A stretch of DNA of 64,000 nucleotides. Origin: Stenotrophomonas tumulicola (GTDB lineage Bacteria; Pseudomonadota; Gammaproteobacteria; Xanthomonadales; Xanthomonadaceae). Below the pieces are notes generated by a model. That model did no database searches. It worked only from the letters and a program-made list of their open reading frames with translations, and was not told the DNA's origin. The stretch lies in contig NZ_JACGXS010000003.1 of assembly GCF_014117215.1 (NCBI RefSeq), positions 124,001 to 188,000 on the forward strand. The letters run 5' to 3'. A program made the translations under genes and the position numbers. Below are positions 1 through 8,392 of the stretch, piece by piece. How positions within the stretch are numbered: position 1 is the stretch's first letter; every line of letters starts with the position of its first letter.

Positions 1-1
1 T

Positions 2-811
2 GTCAGCACCGGCTTCAAGACCCCCAAGACCACCCAGCTGTATGACGGCGTGACCGGTTTCGGTGGCCAGGGCACCTCGCCCATGTACGGCAACCCGGAC
101 CTGCAGCCTGAAACCAGCACCAGCACCGAGCTGGCCGTGTACTGGCAACATCCCGATGGCCACAGCGCCAATGCCACCGTGTTCCACAACAAGTTCGACG
201 ACAAGATCGCCTCGCAGCCCTGCGGCCCCGGCCTGACGCTGGCCTGCACCAGCAGTGGCGAGTACGCCGAGCTGGGCTATGCCAGCAGCAGCCGCACGGT
301 GAACATCGACGAAGTGGTGATCCAGGGCGTGGAAGTCGCCGGCCGCTGGGAAATCAGCGATCGCTTCGCATTGCGCGCCAACTACACCTACACCGACAGC
401 GAGCAGAAGAGTGGTGCGGAGAAGGGCCTGCCGCTGGGCAACAGCGCCAAGCACATGGCCAACGCCACCTTCGACTGGCAGGCCAGCGAGCGCTTCAACG
501 TATTCCTGACTGGCGAAATGCGTTCCAAGCGCTACCGTGGCGTCAGCTCGATCACCAACCAGCCGCTTTACTACAAGGACTACACCGTGCTGCACCTGGG
601 CGCGTCCTTCGAAGCCACGCAATGGCTGACCGTCAATGCGCGCATCAACAACCTGCTGGACCGTGATTTCACCACCTACCACGCCAGCTTCGTCGACCTG
701 GATGGCGACGGCGCCTATGCCGATGGCACCAGCGAGGTGCTGTTCGAGGATGACTACAACAACAAGGACAAGGCACGCAGCGTGTGGGTCAGCCTGAACT
801 TCAAGTTCTGA
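2..811 (+). CDS. TonB-dependent outer-membrane receptor, C-terminal part (partial)
   Basis: This is the last 269 residues of a TonB-dependent receptor; the signal peptide, TonB box, plug and first barrel strands lie before the window. The visible part has the N-P-D-L-x-P-E-T-S motif (about residues 31-39), typical of FepA/CirA-type siderophore receptors. Alternating amphipathic beta strands follow, then an R-I-N-N-L-L-D-R-D-F segment, and it ends in Phe as outer-membrane barrels do. It presumably imports a ferric siderophore in the outer membrane. The genes that follow encode redox functions that fit iron release. The exact ligand cannot be read from the sequence. Confidence 0.9.
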   Translation, partial: VSTGFKTPKTTQLYDGVTGFGGQGTSPMYGNPDLQPETSTSTELAVYWQHPDGHSANATVFHNKFDDKIASQPCGPGLTLACTSSGEYAELGYASSSRTVNIDEVVIQGVEVAGRWEISDRFALRANYTYTDSEQKSGAEKGLPLGNSAKHMANATFDWQASERFNVFLTGEMRSKRYRGVSSITNQPLYYKDYTVLHLGASFEATQWLTVNARINNLLDRDFTTYHASFVDLDGDGAYADGTSEVLFEDDYNNKDKARSVWVSLNFKF

Positions 812-821
812 GGTGATCATC

Positions 822-900
822 CGGTAGCGCCGGGCCATGCCCGGCGCACGTGGACGGCAGCCCCATCCTGAAAACCGCCGAGCATGGCTCGGCGCTGCCA
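822..900. repeat. SMAG-type palindrome pair
   Basis: Directly after the receptor stop codon lies a GTAG-headed palindrome (824-846, arms GCCGGGC/GCCCGGC around CAT). It is followed by a second palindrome in opposite orientation (875-900). Head-to-head pairs of this kind are the usual arrangement of SMAG (REP-like) elements in Stenotrophomonas. The folded pair could act as a 3' end stabiliser or weak terminator for the receptor mRNA. Confidence 0.75.
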
Positions 901-928
901 CCAGGGCAGATACATTCCGACACCTAAT

Positions 929-943
929 TGCGAACTATTCTCA
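929..943. promoter_or_regulatory. Candidate Fur box
   Basis: The 15-mer TGCGAACTATTCTCA matches the 7-1-7 Fur consensus TGATAAT-N-ATTATCA at 10 of 14 positions, with the right half nearly perfect. It lies 44 bases before the start of the PepSY gene, where an operator for the redox operon would be expected. The position and the siderophore-receptor neighbour support the assignment. The left half is weak. Confidence 0.4.
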
Positions 944-986
944 TCAATGATGTAATGCGCCGTCATCTCCTGTTTCCCTCCGTGCC

Positions 987-1625
987 GTGAGCCGTTCCGT
1001 ACCTTCCACCGTGCAGCAACAGCAGAGCCGCGGTTTCTGGCTGCGTACGCTGCACCAATGGCATTGGATCAGCTCGGCGGTCTGCCTGATCGGCATGCTG
1101 CTGTTTGCCGCCACCGGCATCACCTTGAACCACGCGGCGAAGATCGAAGCCACCCCGCAGGTGCAGAACCGCCAACTGCAACTGCCCGCAGGAATGCTGG
1201 GCCAACTGGGCGACCGCGAGGAGGGCAACGCACCGATTCCCCGCAGCGCGCGGCAATGGCTGGACCAACAGCTGGATGTCTCCATCGGCGGGCGTGCAGC
1301 GGAGTGGTCGCCGGAGGAGATCTACCTGTCATTGCCACGGCCTGGCGGCGATGCCTGGTTGAGCATCGATCGCCAAAGCGGTGCGGTGGAGTACGAATCC
1401 ACTTCGCGCGGGGCGGTTTCCTATTTCAACGACCTGCACAAGGGCCGCAATGCCGGGCCCGCCTGGGGCTGGTTCCTGGACCTGTTCGCCGTGGCCTGCC
1501 TGGTGTTCTGCATCACCGGCCTGTTCCTGCTGCACCTGCATGCGCGGCAGCGGCGCATGACCTGGCCGCTGGTCGGCCTGGGACTGATGATCCCGCTGCT
1601 GATCGCCCTGCTGTTGATCCACTGA
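987..1625 (+). CDS. PepSY-associated transmembrane protein (putative iron/siderophore reductase membrane subunit)
   Basis: A 212-residue inner-membrane protein with a GTG start. Hydrophobic segments lie at about 30-48, 163-183 and 194-211, with a periplasmic PepSY-like domain between the first two. Histidines at 23, 26, 49, 151, 183 and 185 sit at the membrane edges. The N-D-L-H-K-G motif (148-153) is typical of PepSY_TM proteins, which are thought to carry electrons across the membrane, possibly through haem. It is the first gene of a run with DUF2271, DUF4198, apbE and a flavodoxin reductase. The function is inferred from this family and neighbourhood. The start is not certain because no strong Shine-Dalgarno is seen. 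Confidence 0.8.
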   Translation: MSRSVPSTVQQQQSRGFWLRTLHQWHWISSAVCLIGMLLFAATGITLNHAAKIEATPQVQNRQLQLPAGMLGQLGDREEGNAPIPRSARQWLDQQLDVSIGGRAAEWSPEEIYLSLPRPGGDAWLSIDRQSGAVEYESTSRGAVSYFNDLHKGRNAGPAWGWFLDLFAVACLVFCITGLFLLHLHARQRRMTWPLVGLGLMIPLLIALLLIH

Positions 1626-1656
1626 CCTTCTTCGACCTTCCCTGCTGGAGCCGTCC

Positions 1657-2175
1657 ATGCGCGTCACCCTAACCATCGCCCTCAGCGGCCTGCTGGCCAC
1701 CTCGCCCGCCTATGCGGCCACGCTGGACATCAATGTCGAGGTGCCCAAGCTCAACGTCGCCGAATACCACCGGCCATACGTGGCCGTTTGGCTGGAGGGC
1801 GCCGACCAGAAAGTCGCCGCCAACCTGTCGGTGTGGTACCAGCAGACCGGCAACAGCGAAGGCCACGGCACCAAGTGGCTGCCGGACCTGCGCCAGTGGT
1901 GGCGCAAGAGTGGGCGCACGCTGGACGTTCCGGTGGACGGCGTGACCGGCCCGACCCGCCCGGTCGGCAAGCACGCGCTGTCCTTCGATGACCGCCAGCC
2001 GGCACTGAAGCAGCTGGCACCGGGCAGCTACACCCTGGTCGTGGAAGCGGTACGCGAAGTCGGCGGCCGCGAACTGCTGAAGATCCCCTTCACCTGGCCG
2101 GCCAAGGCCGCCCAGAACGGCTCGGCCCAGGGCAGCACCGAACTGGGCCAGGTCACCCTCGCCGTCAAACCATGA
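1657..2175 (+). CDS. DUF2271 periplasmic protein with flavinylation-like motif
   Basis: A 172-residue protein with a clear Sec signal peptide (cleavage after A-Y-A, about residue 20) and a DUF2271 body (W-L-P-D-L-R-Q-W-W at 74-82). Residues 94-100 read D-G-V-T-G-P-T. This resembles the D-x-x-(S/T)-G-A-T motif whose last Thr ApbE enzymes modify with FMN; here Ala is replaced by Pro. An apbE gene lies two genes downstream, so this protein is the best visible candidate substrate, with T100 as the acceptor. It probably works in the periplasm as a redox carrier. The domain assignment is firm; the flavin role is inference. Confidence 0.8.
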   Translation: MRVTLTIALSGLLATSPAYAATLDINVEVPKLNVAEYHRPYVAVWLEGADQKVAANLSVWYQQTGNSEGHGTKWLPDLRQWWRKSGRTLDVPVDGVTGPTRPVGKHALSFDDRQPALKQLAPGSYTLVVEAVREVGGRELLKIPFTWPAKAAQNGSAQGSTELGQVTLAVKP

Positions 2176-2200
2176 AAAGGGGACGGAGGGGATTAAGTCG
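2175..2200. repeat. Half-copy of an inverted-repeat element
   Basis: Immediately after the stop codon of the DUF2271 gene is a 26-base stretch (AAAAGGGGACGGAGGGG then ATTAAGTCG). It is identical to one arm of the 34-bp inverted repeat found directly after rapZ (30553-30631). Here the second arm is missing, so no hairpin can form. Confidence 0.8.
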
Positions 2201-2251
2201 TAATCGCCGCCGTCCTGTCGCACACCAACCTGTCCACTTTCCCGGAGTTAC

Positions 2252-3061
2252 ATGTCCATGAAGCGCACGCTCGTCCTCGCCGCCGCCCTGGCTGCTGCCC
2301 TTCCCTTCTCCGCCCTCGCCCACAAGGCTTGGCTGTTGCCATCGCAGACCGTGATCGCCGGCACCAACCCATGGATCACCGTGGACGGTGCGGTGTCCAA
2401 CGACCTGTTCTATTTCAACCATGTGCCACTACGCTTGGAATCGCTGGTCATCACCGCACCGGACGGCAGCGCCGTACAGCCGCAGAACCCGGCCAGCGGC
2501 AAGTTCCGCAGCGTGTTCGACATCGAACTGAAGCAGCAGGGCACCTACCGCATCGCCTCGGTCAACGATGGCCTGTTCGCAACCTACGAGCAGAACGGTG
2601 AACGCAAGCGCTGGCGCGGCAACGCAGCCAGTTTCGGCGAGCTGCCGAAGGACGCGGAAAACCTGCAGGTATCGCAGTCGGTGGGCCGGGTGGAAACCTT
2701 CGTCACCAACGGTGCGCCCAATGGCACCGCACTGAAGCCGACCAACAAGGGCATCGAGCTGATCGCCAACGCCCACCCCAATGATCTGTTCGCGGGCGAG
2801 GAAGCGACCTTCCATGTGCTGGTCGACGGCAAGCCCACCGCCGGGCTGGAGTTCGAGATCGTGCGTGGCGCGACGCGTTACCGCAATGCGCAGGACGAGA
2901 TCAAAGTCACCAGCGATGCAAAGGGCGAGATCAAGGTGACCTGGCCGGAAGCCGGCATGTATTGGCTGGAAACCGGCACCGAGGACGACAAGACGTCGGT
3001 GAAGCAGGCTACCAAGCGCCGCCTGAGCTACGTGGCCACGCTGGAAGTGCTGCCGCAATGA
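2252..3061 (+). CDS. DUF4198 periplasmic protein
   Basis: A 269-residue exported protein of the DUF4198 family, whose members are often annotated as periplasmic parts of metal uptake systems. The signal peptide ends A-L-A (residues 21-23), so the mature protein would begin with His24 (H-K-A-W-L-L-P-S). A conserved N-terminal His is compatible with metal binding. The rest looks like two beta-rich domains, including the T-W-P-E-A-G-M-Y-W motif near residue 232. It follows the DUF2271 gene by 76 bases and is probably cotranscribed. A role in handling iron or another metal in the periplasm is inferred. Confidence 0.8.
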   Translation: MSMKRTLVLAAALAAALPFSALAHKAWLLPSQTVIAGTNPWITVDGAVSNDLFYFNHVPLRLESLVITAPDGSAVQPQNPASGKFRSVFDIELKQQGTYRIASVNDGLFATYEQNGERKRWRGNAASFGELPKDAENLQVSQSVGRVETFVTNGAPNGTALKPTNKGIELIANAHPNDLFAGEEATFHVLVDGKPTAGLEFEIVRGATRYRNAQDEIKVTSDAKGEIKVTWPEAGMYWLETGTEDDKTSVKQATKRRLSYVATLEVLPQ

Positions 3062-3065
3062 TTCC

Positions 3066-3092
3066 CCGGGGCCGGGCATCGCCCGGCTCCAG
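3066..3092. repeat. SMAG-like palindrome
   Basis: GGGCCGGGCATCGCCCGGCTCC just after the DUF4198 stop codon is a degenerate palindrome of the same core type as the GTAG-headed elements, without the GTAG head. It separates this gene from apbE. Confidence 0.5.
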
Positions 3093-3119
3093 CGGAAACC
3101 GGCACCACCCGGAACGGAC

Positions 3120-4079
3120 ATGACCAACGCCTCATTCGACATCGCCAACCTGGGCGGCACCACCATGGGCACCACGTGGAGCGTCAAGCTGGTGGTGCCG
3201 CGCAGGCGCGAACTGCACGCGCTGCATGCCGGCATCCAGGCACGGCTGGACCGCGTGGTCGCCCAGATGAGCACCTGGGAGCCGGATTCCGACCTGAGCG
3301 CCTACAACCGCGCAGCAACAGGCAGCTGGTGCACGCTGCCGGAGGAAACCCGTCGTGTGCTGCACTGTGCACAGCAGGTGGCGGCCGCCAGCGAGGGGGC
3401 ATTCGATCCCACCATCGGGCCGTTGGTGGCGCTGTGGGGATTCGGTGCCCATGCAGGACCGCGTGGCGTGCCCGACGACGCGCGGCTGGCGGCAACGCGC
3501 GCACGCTGCGGTTGGCAACGCCTGCAATGGCAACACGATGCGTTGCTGCAACCGGGTGGCCTGGAGCTGGATCTTTCGGCGATCGCCAAGGGATTCGGCG
3601 TGGATGACGTGGCGCGCTGGCTGCAGGCACAGGACGTCGCGGCGGCGCTGGTGGAAGTCGGCGGCGAACTGCACGGCTACGGTCGCAAACCGGATGGCCA
3701 ACCATGGCGCGTGCTGGTCGAATCAGCGCCGGAAGACGATGCAGGCACGCCTGGCCCACCACGCGTGCTGGCGCTGGATGGACACGCCGTCGCCACCTCT
3801 GGCGATCGCTGGCACCGTTACCAGCAGCATGGGGAACAACTGAGCCACAGCCTGGATCCGCGCAGCGGCCGGCCGGTGCAACGTGCTGCGGCAGCGGTGA
3901 CGGTCGTGGCGGCCGAGGCGATGCTGGCAGATGCCTGGGCCACGGCATTGACCGTGCTGGGCAGCACGGCGGGGTTGGTGCTGGCCACGCGGCTGGGACT
4001 GGCGGCACGCTTCCTGGAACGCGGGGAACACGCCCCGATCGAGACAGTGAGCCCTGCATTCCAGGCGTTGCTGCCTTGA
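3120..4079 (+). CDS. apbE: FAD:protein FMN transferase
   Basis: A 319-residue ApbE-family enzyme, which transfers FMN from FAD to a Thr/Ser of target redox proteins using Mg2+. Seen are the N-terminal G-G-T-T-M-G-T-T-W motif (12-20), the central V-G-G-E-L-H-G-Y-G segment with the P-W-R-V-L-V-E strand, and the C-terminal A-D-A-W-A-T-A metal-site motif. The length is normal. No signal peptide or lipobox is visible, and upstream in-frame sequence does not supply one, although many ApbE proteins act in the periplasm. That leaves the location of its substrate open. The stop overlaps the start of the reductase gene. Confidence 0.93.
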   Translation: MTNASFDIANLGGTTMGTTWSVKLVVPRRRELHALHAGIQARLDRVVAQMSTWEPDSDLSAYNRAATGSWCTLPEETRRVLHCAQQVAAASEGAFDPTIGPLVALWGFGAHAGPRGVPDDARLAATRARCGWQRLQWQHDALLQPGGLELDLSAIAKGFGVDDVARWLQAQDVAAALVEVGGELHGYGRKPDGQPWRVLVESAPEDDAGTPGPPRVLALDGHAVATSGDRWHRYQQHGEQLSHSLDPRSGRPVQRAAAAVTVVAAEAMLADAWATALTVLGSTAGLVLATRLGLAARFLERGEHAPIETVSPAFQALLP

Positions 4080-5680
4080 GCCTTCGTCCCTCACCTGCCG
4101 CGCTGGGCAACCTGCTGGTACTGCTGGGATTGGCGCTGGTGGCGTGGCTGTTGCTGCGCCTGCAACTGGGCGATAGCGGATGGGAAGTCGCGGCGCGCGG
4201 ACGCGACTGGCAGATCGCGGCAGCCAGCGTGCTGGGCTATGCCGCGCTGTGTACCTGCATCTGGTGGCGTGCGCGCCCGCGCGATGAACAAGGCGATCCG
4301 GCGCAACGCCCCATCCTGGTGGTGTGGGCCAGCCAGACCGGGTTCGCCCTGCAACTGGCCGAGCGCAGCGCCGATGCCCTGCGTAACGCAGGGGTGGCGG
4401 TCCGGCTGCGCAGCATCGAGCAGTTGGATGCGGCAACGCTTGCCGGCAGCGAACGGGCCGTGTTCATCGCAAGCACCACCGGCGAAGGCGACCCGCCTGA
4501 TCATGCCTTGCCGTTCCTGCGCCGGTTGATGCCGGCCACCCCTTCGCTGGCGCACCTGCGCTACGCCGTGCTCGCCCTGGGTGATCGCAGCTACGATCAT
4601 TTCTGCGCATTCGGCCAGCAACTGGATGGCTGGCTGCGGCAGCACGGCGCGCATGCGCTGTTCGATACCGTGCAGGTGGACAATGCCGACCCGGCCAGCC
4701 TGCGCCACTGGCAGCAGCTGCTCGGCCAGTTGGGTGGCCAGGCCAGCGAACAACCCGACTGGAGTCCGGCCGACTACCAGGCATGGACACTACGGCAACG
4801 CACGCAGCTCAATCGCGGCAGCGTGGGAGGACCGGTGCACTGGTTGCGCCTGCTGCCACCCGCTGAAGGCGACGCACGTTGGCAGGCCGGCGACATTGCT
4901 GAAATCGGCCCCCGCCATGCGCCGGAAACGGTGGATGCGTGGCTGGCCACGCATGGCTTCGACGGCACCGCATTGCTGGGCGATGGGCAGACCCTGCACC
5001 AGCGCTTGTCGCGCTCGCACCTGCCGGAAACCGAATTCGAAGGGGATCGCGATGCCTTGGTCGGGGCACTGCAACCCTTGCCACACCGCGAATATTCCAT
5101 TGCCTCGGCCATGCACGATGGCACGCTGGACCTGGTGCTGAGGCGCCAGCTGCGGGCCGACGGTACGCCCGGCATCGGCAGCGGCTGGCTGTGCGACGTG
5201 GTTCCAGTCGGTGCGATCGTCGACCTGCGGCTGCGCCGCAATCCTGGCTTCCATGGCGTGGCGGTCGCTGTTCCACTGATCCTGATCGGCAATGGCACCG
5301 GCATCGCCGGCCTGCGCGCGCACCTGCATGAACGCGTAGCGGCTGGTGCCCACCGCAACTGGCTGCTGTTCGGCGAACGCAACGCGGCGCATGACTTCCA
5401 CTTCGCCGACGAACTGCAGGCGATGCGGCAACAGGGAACACTGGAGCGCCTGGATGCGGTGTTCAGCCGGGATGGCGGGGAACATCGCTACGTCCAGCAT
5501 CGGCTGCAGGCGGAGGCGATGCAGCTGCGCAGCTGGGTGGATGCCGGCGCGGCCATCCTGGTCTGCGGCAGCCTGCAGGGCATGGCACCGGCAGTGGATG
5601 CGGTACTGGAACAGGTGCTCGGCGCGGACGGCAAGGAAGCACTGCTGTTGGCCGGCCGCTACCGGCGTGATGTGTACTGA
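4076..5680 (+). CDS. Membrane-anchored flavodoxin / ferredoxin-NADP reductase-type flavoprotein
   Basis: About 534 residues from a TTG start whose TTGA overlaps the apbE stop codon; no better start is seen. Two hydrophobic segments come first (about 8-26 and 44-62). A flavodoxin domain follows (W-A-S-Q-T-G phosphate loop, S-T-T-G-E-G, L-G-D-R-S-Y). Last is a CysJ-like FAD/NADPH reductase domain with R-E-Y-S-I-A-S (flavin site), G-N-G-T-G-I-A (NADPH site) and a C-terminal V-C-G-S-L-Q-G-M segment. It should move electrons from NADPH through FAD and FMN to a membrane partner, plausibly the PepSY protein of the same operon. Translational coupling to apbE supports shared function. Confidence 0.85.
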   Translation: MSLRPSPAALGNLLVLLGLALVAWLLLRLQLGDSGWEVAARGRDWQIAAASVLGYAALCTCIWWRARPRDEQGDPAQRPILVVWASQTGFALQLAERSADALRNAGVAVRLRSIEQLDAATLAGSERAVFIASTTGEGDPPDHALPFLRRLMPATPSLAHLRYAVLALGDRSYDHFCAFGQQLDGWLRQHGAHALFDTVQVDNADPASLRHWQQLLGQLGGQASEQPDWSPADYQAWTLRQRTQLNRGSVGGPVHWLRLLPPAEGDARWQAGDIAEIGPRHAPETVDAWLATHGFDGTALLGDGQTLHQRLSRSHLPETEFEGDRDALVGALQPLPHREYSIASAMHDGTLDLVLRRQLRADGTPGIGSGWLCDVVPVGAIVDLRLRRNPGFHGVAVAVPLILIGNGTGIAGLRAHLHERVAAGAHRNWLLFGERNAAHDFHFADELQAMRQQGTLERLDAVFSRDGGEHRYVQHRLQAEAMQLRSWVDAGAAILVCGSLQGMAPAVDAVLEQVLGADGKEALLLAGRYRRDVY

Positions 5681-5725
5681 CCCTTGTCGCCAGGTCTTGC
5701 CCTGATGGATGCAGGCCGCTGGGCG

Positions 5726-6352
5726 TCACGCACCAGAAGCCGCGCCCGCCACGGCAGGCGTCAGCCGGATCGCCAGCAGCTCTCCCCCCCCATGCAGCGC
5801 ATGCCGTTGCCGTTCGCCGGCCGCCAGCCATGCCGTGTCGCCCGCTTCCAGCGCTGGCAGTGCGCTGCCTGCTTCGAACCGGGCCTGGCCAGCAAGCAGG
5901 TGGATCGCCCAGGCCACCCCTGGTTCGCTGAAGAAATACATCGGCCCCACCAGCGGTCGGTGCAGCAGTTCTGCATGCACAGCCTCGCGCCGCCACATCA
6001 GGTTGAAGTCATGGGTGACGCCATCCAGCAGTTCGCCGTGCACCGCCGCTTCGCCTGCGAAACGCACGCGTCCATACGGTGACAGGACGTCGGCCACGCG
6101 GCCATCGTCGAAACGCAGTCGCACGCCGTTGCCCTGCAACAGCACCAGTTCGCGCTCTACGCCCGGGAACGCGGAGAACGCGGCATCGCGCTCGATCTCC
6201 GCGATGGACAGGCGCAGCGCCCAGTCCACATCGTGGTCGGGCAGGCGCAGGATTTCCCGGGTCCAGCCAAGGCCATTGCGCCAACGCACGCGCCGGTAGC
6301 CGCTGCTTGCGACGACATGGCTGGAATGTTGCAGGGTGTCGGTGATATCCAT
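5726..6352 (-). CDS. HutD/Ves family protein
   Basis: A 208-residue cupin-fold protein of the HutD/Ves family. It shows the family start (Y-R-R-V-R-W-R-N-G-L-G-W-T-R-E, about 19-33), the W-A-L-R-L-S-I-A-E-I strand and a central F-N-L-M-W-R-R-E motif. HutD proteins are linked to regulation of histidine use, and E. coli Ves to a cold-shock phenotype. No hut genes are next to it here, so the role stays open. It is convergent with the reductase gene and stands alone. Confidence 0.85.
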   Translation of the reverse strand: MDITDTLQHSSHVVASSGYRRVRWRNGLGWTREILRLPDHDVDWALRLSIAEIERDAAFSAFPGVERELVLLQGNGVRLRFDDGRVADVLSPYGRVRFAGEAAVHGELLDGVTHDFNLMWRREAVHAELLHRPLVGPMYFFSEPGVAWAIHLLAGQARFEAGSALPALEAGDTAWLAAGERQRHALHGGGELLAIRLTPAVAGAASGA

Positions 6353-6396
6353 GCACCCATTGTGCCGATGGCCGCGCGCAAACGCACAGGCGCCGG

Positions 6397-6472
6397 CTAG
6401 AGCGGGGCCATGCCCCGCGGCCTTTCGCGCGATGCCGGAAACAAGGGCAGCGGGTCATGGACCCGCTCTACC
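6397..6472. repeat. SMAG dimer
   Basis: Two facing GTAG palindromes (TAGAGCGGGGCCATGCCCCG and, inverted, CAGCGGGTCATGGACCCGCT) are joined by a 25-base linker. The same dimer makes up the first half of the tandem units at 12980-13650. It lies in the gap between hutD and the L,D-transpeptidase-type gene. Confidence 0.85.
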
Positions 6473-6475
6473 TGA

Positions 6476-7174
6476 TCATCCGCAGTCGGTGCCCAGCAAC
6501 TGCGAATGCGCCAGCCAGGCCTGGTCCGGGTAGTAGGCGAACACCATCGTTCCCCCGCGCAACGCGTCGATCAGTGGCTTGGCCACGCTCAGGCGCACGG
6601 CCGGGCAGCCCAGGCTGCGGCCCAGCCGGCCCTGCAACCGCGCCGCGGCAGGATTCACATACGGCGCGCCGTGGATCACGATCGCCCGCTCGCGTGCATG
6701 GTCGTTGAAGCCCGGCTCCAGCCCATCCAGGCGCAGCGAGTAACCGTTGCCACCCACGTAGGTCTCCTGTGCGGTGAATGCACCAAGGCTGGACATGTAG
6801 CTGCCTTCCCGGTTGGAAAAATGCTCGGTCAGGTCCGCGCCACTGTTGCGCCCATGCGCCACCCATTCCTCGAACAGCAATCGCTGCCGGCGCAGGTCGA
6901 ACACCCACAGGCGCGGTTCGGTGGAAGGACGCGAGTAATCGATCACCCCCAGCCGCTCCGGCACGATGCCCAGTTCCGGGCGCCGCAGCGCACAGCGCAT
7001 CGCACCGGCAGCCATCTGCAGCACCTTCCGGTCAGCATTCGGCGCGGCCCTGGCAAGGATGGCAGCCAGGTCCGGGCTGGACACCGCCGCAGGCGGAGCC
7101 TGCGCGAACGCGGGCTGGCAGCAGGCAGCAAGCAGGCCAATGGCAGCCATCCAGCGCAGGCGGAACCGGGTCAT
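6476..7174 (-). CDS. Murein L,D-transpeptidase catalytic domain family protein (exported)
   Basis: A 232-residue protein with a signal peptide (hydrophobic 9-22, A-F-A cleavage) and a YkuD_2-type catalytic domain. The I-V-I-H-G-A strand and the G-R-S-L-G-C-P-A-V motif supply the catalytic His and Cys. It would cross-link or otherwise process peptidoglycan in the periplasm. It lies 28 bases downstream of a second, unrelated-looking YkuD protein and is probably cotranscribed with it. Confidence 0.88.
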   Translation of the reverse strand: MTRFRLRWMAAIGLLAACCQPAFAQAPPAAVSSPDLAAILARAAPNADRKVLQMAAGAMRCALRRPELGIVPERLGVIDYSRPSTEPRLWVFDLRRQRLLFEEWVAHGRNSGADLTEHFSNREGSYMSSLGAFTAQETYVGGNGYSLRLDGLEPGFNDHARERAIVIHGAPYVNPAAARLQGRLGRSLGCPAVRLSVAKPLIDALRGGTMVFAYYPDQAWLAHSQLLGTDCG

Positions 7175-7202
7175 GGGCGCAGATCAGGGACAGGCATGAA
7201 GC

Positions 7203-8279
7203 TCACAGGGTGGACCCGTCCGGCTCGGATTCCAACACTGGCTGCAGGCCCGGTTCAGCCGCGCTTGGGCGCACCGCCGGCAGCATCGTCACCAGCAGGG
7301 TGGTGCCTGGAACCAGCGCCGCATACAGGTGGCGGGCGAATTCCTCCGGCAGCGCCATCGGCAACGACGGCGTGGCCAGCAGGTCCGGCGTGGCCTGCGT
7401 TTCGGCCTGTCCAAGCAGCGGGTAGGCAGTCCAGCGATGCAGCCGCTGATGGCTGTCCAGGGGGCTGGGAATGTCGGTGTAGCCCTCTCCCATCACGAAC
7501 AACGTGGTGCCCTGGAACGCAGGCAATGCCGCGGCTGCCAGTGGCGATTCGCCGATCAGGACGCCGTCGCGCAGCACGTAGACACGCTGGTCATGCAGGC
7601 TGACCAGCACCCCGACCTGGCCAGCCGGTGCGGCGTCTTCGTTCCAGTAGGCTGCGGCCGGGTCACTTGCCGGCACTTCAGGCAGGGCCTGGCCGCGGCT
7701 GGTCACCGGTGCCAGCACCGACGGATAGGCCAGGGTCATCGGCGAGCTCTTGGCATCGGCCACGACCACGGTATCGCCGCGTTGGGTCGCGCCGAACAGC
7801 TTCTGCGCGAATGCCTGCGGCAGCCGCACGCACCCATGCGAAGCCGGGTGCCCGGGCAGCGCGCCGCCGTGCAGGGCAATGCCATCCCAGGTCAACCGCT
7901 GCATATAGGGCATCGGCGCGCTGTTATAGAGGTTGGAACGGTGGTCCTTGTCCTTCTGCAGGATGGTGAACACACCGGTTGGCGTTTCGTGCCCGGCCTT
8001 GCCCGAACTGATGGTGCTCAGGCCAATCGCGATGCCATTGCGGTATACGTAGGCGCGCTGCTCGTCCAGGCTCACCACCAATACGATGGGGCCCGATGGG
8101 GAAATCTCCGGATGCCAGAGGAACTGGCCGGGCTTCAGATCGGTCGGGCCACGTACCTCGGCACTGGCGGTGTCCACGGGGGAACCCGGGATGCTGGCAG
8201 ATGGCCGCGCATGCAGCGACAGCGGGGCCGCCAGCAACACGCTGGTGGCAAGCAGCAGGGACAGGGGCAACGATCGCAT
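7203..8279 (-). CDS. L,D-transpeptidase (YkuD domain)
   Basis: About 358 residues from the ATG at 8279, which begins a good signal peptide (M-R-S-L-P-L-S-L-L-L); in-frame upstream starts give an implausible N-terminus. The first half is a YkuD domain with catalytic I-A-L-H-G-G and S-H-G-C-V-R-L motifs. The second half repeats the opening strands of a YkuD-like domain (V-L-V-S-L-H-D-Q-R-V-Y-V) but has no second SHGC motif, so it appears to be a non-catalytic repeat. It presumably makes 3-3 cross-links or attaches proteins to peptidoglycan in the periplasm. Confidence 0.88.
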   Translation of the reverse strand: MRSLPLSLLLATSVLLAAPLSLHARPSASIPGSPVDTASAEVRGPTDLKPGQFLWHPEISPSGPIVLVVSLDEQRAYVYRNGIAIGLSTISSGKAGHETPTGVFTILQKDKDHRSNLYNSAPMPYMQRLTWDGIALHGGALPGHPASHGCVRLPQAFAQKLFGATQRGDTVVVADAKSSPMTLAYPSVLAPVTSRGQALPEVPASDPAAAYWNEDAAPAGQVGVLVSLHDQRVYVLRDGVLIGESPLAAAALPAFQGTTLFVMGEGYTDIPSPLDSHQRLHRWTAYPLLGQAETQATPDLLATPSLPMALPEEFARHLYAALVPGTTLLVTMLPAVRPSAAEPGLQPVLESEPDGSTL

Positions 8280-8345
8280 CGGTGCGGTCATCCATCGCGT
8301 GGGAAAGGCCACGCTACCGTTTCCCGGCTCCATAAAACAGCAGGC

Positions 8346-8392
8346 CCAAAAACAGATTGCCCGGCGACACGGCCTTGTGTCGTACCGGGCAA
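8346..8392 (-). terminator. Rho-independent terminator after the ComEA-like gene
   Basis: On the minus strand a stem of TTGCCCGG and GTGTCG-type arms (8357-8392, two-base bulge, loop GGCCTT) is followed four bases on by a run of five T. It lies between the ComEA-like gene and the start of the L,D-transpeptidase gene, so it would end leftward transcription from comEA. The rest of 8280-8618 shows no other structure. Confidence 0.55.
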
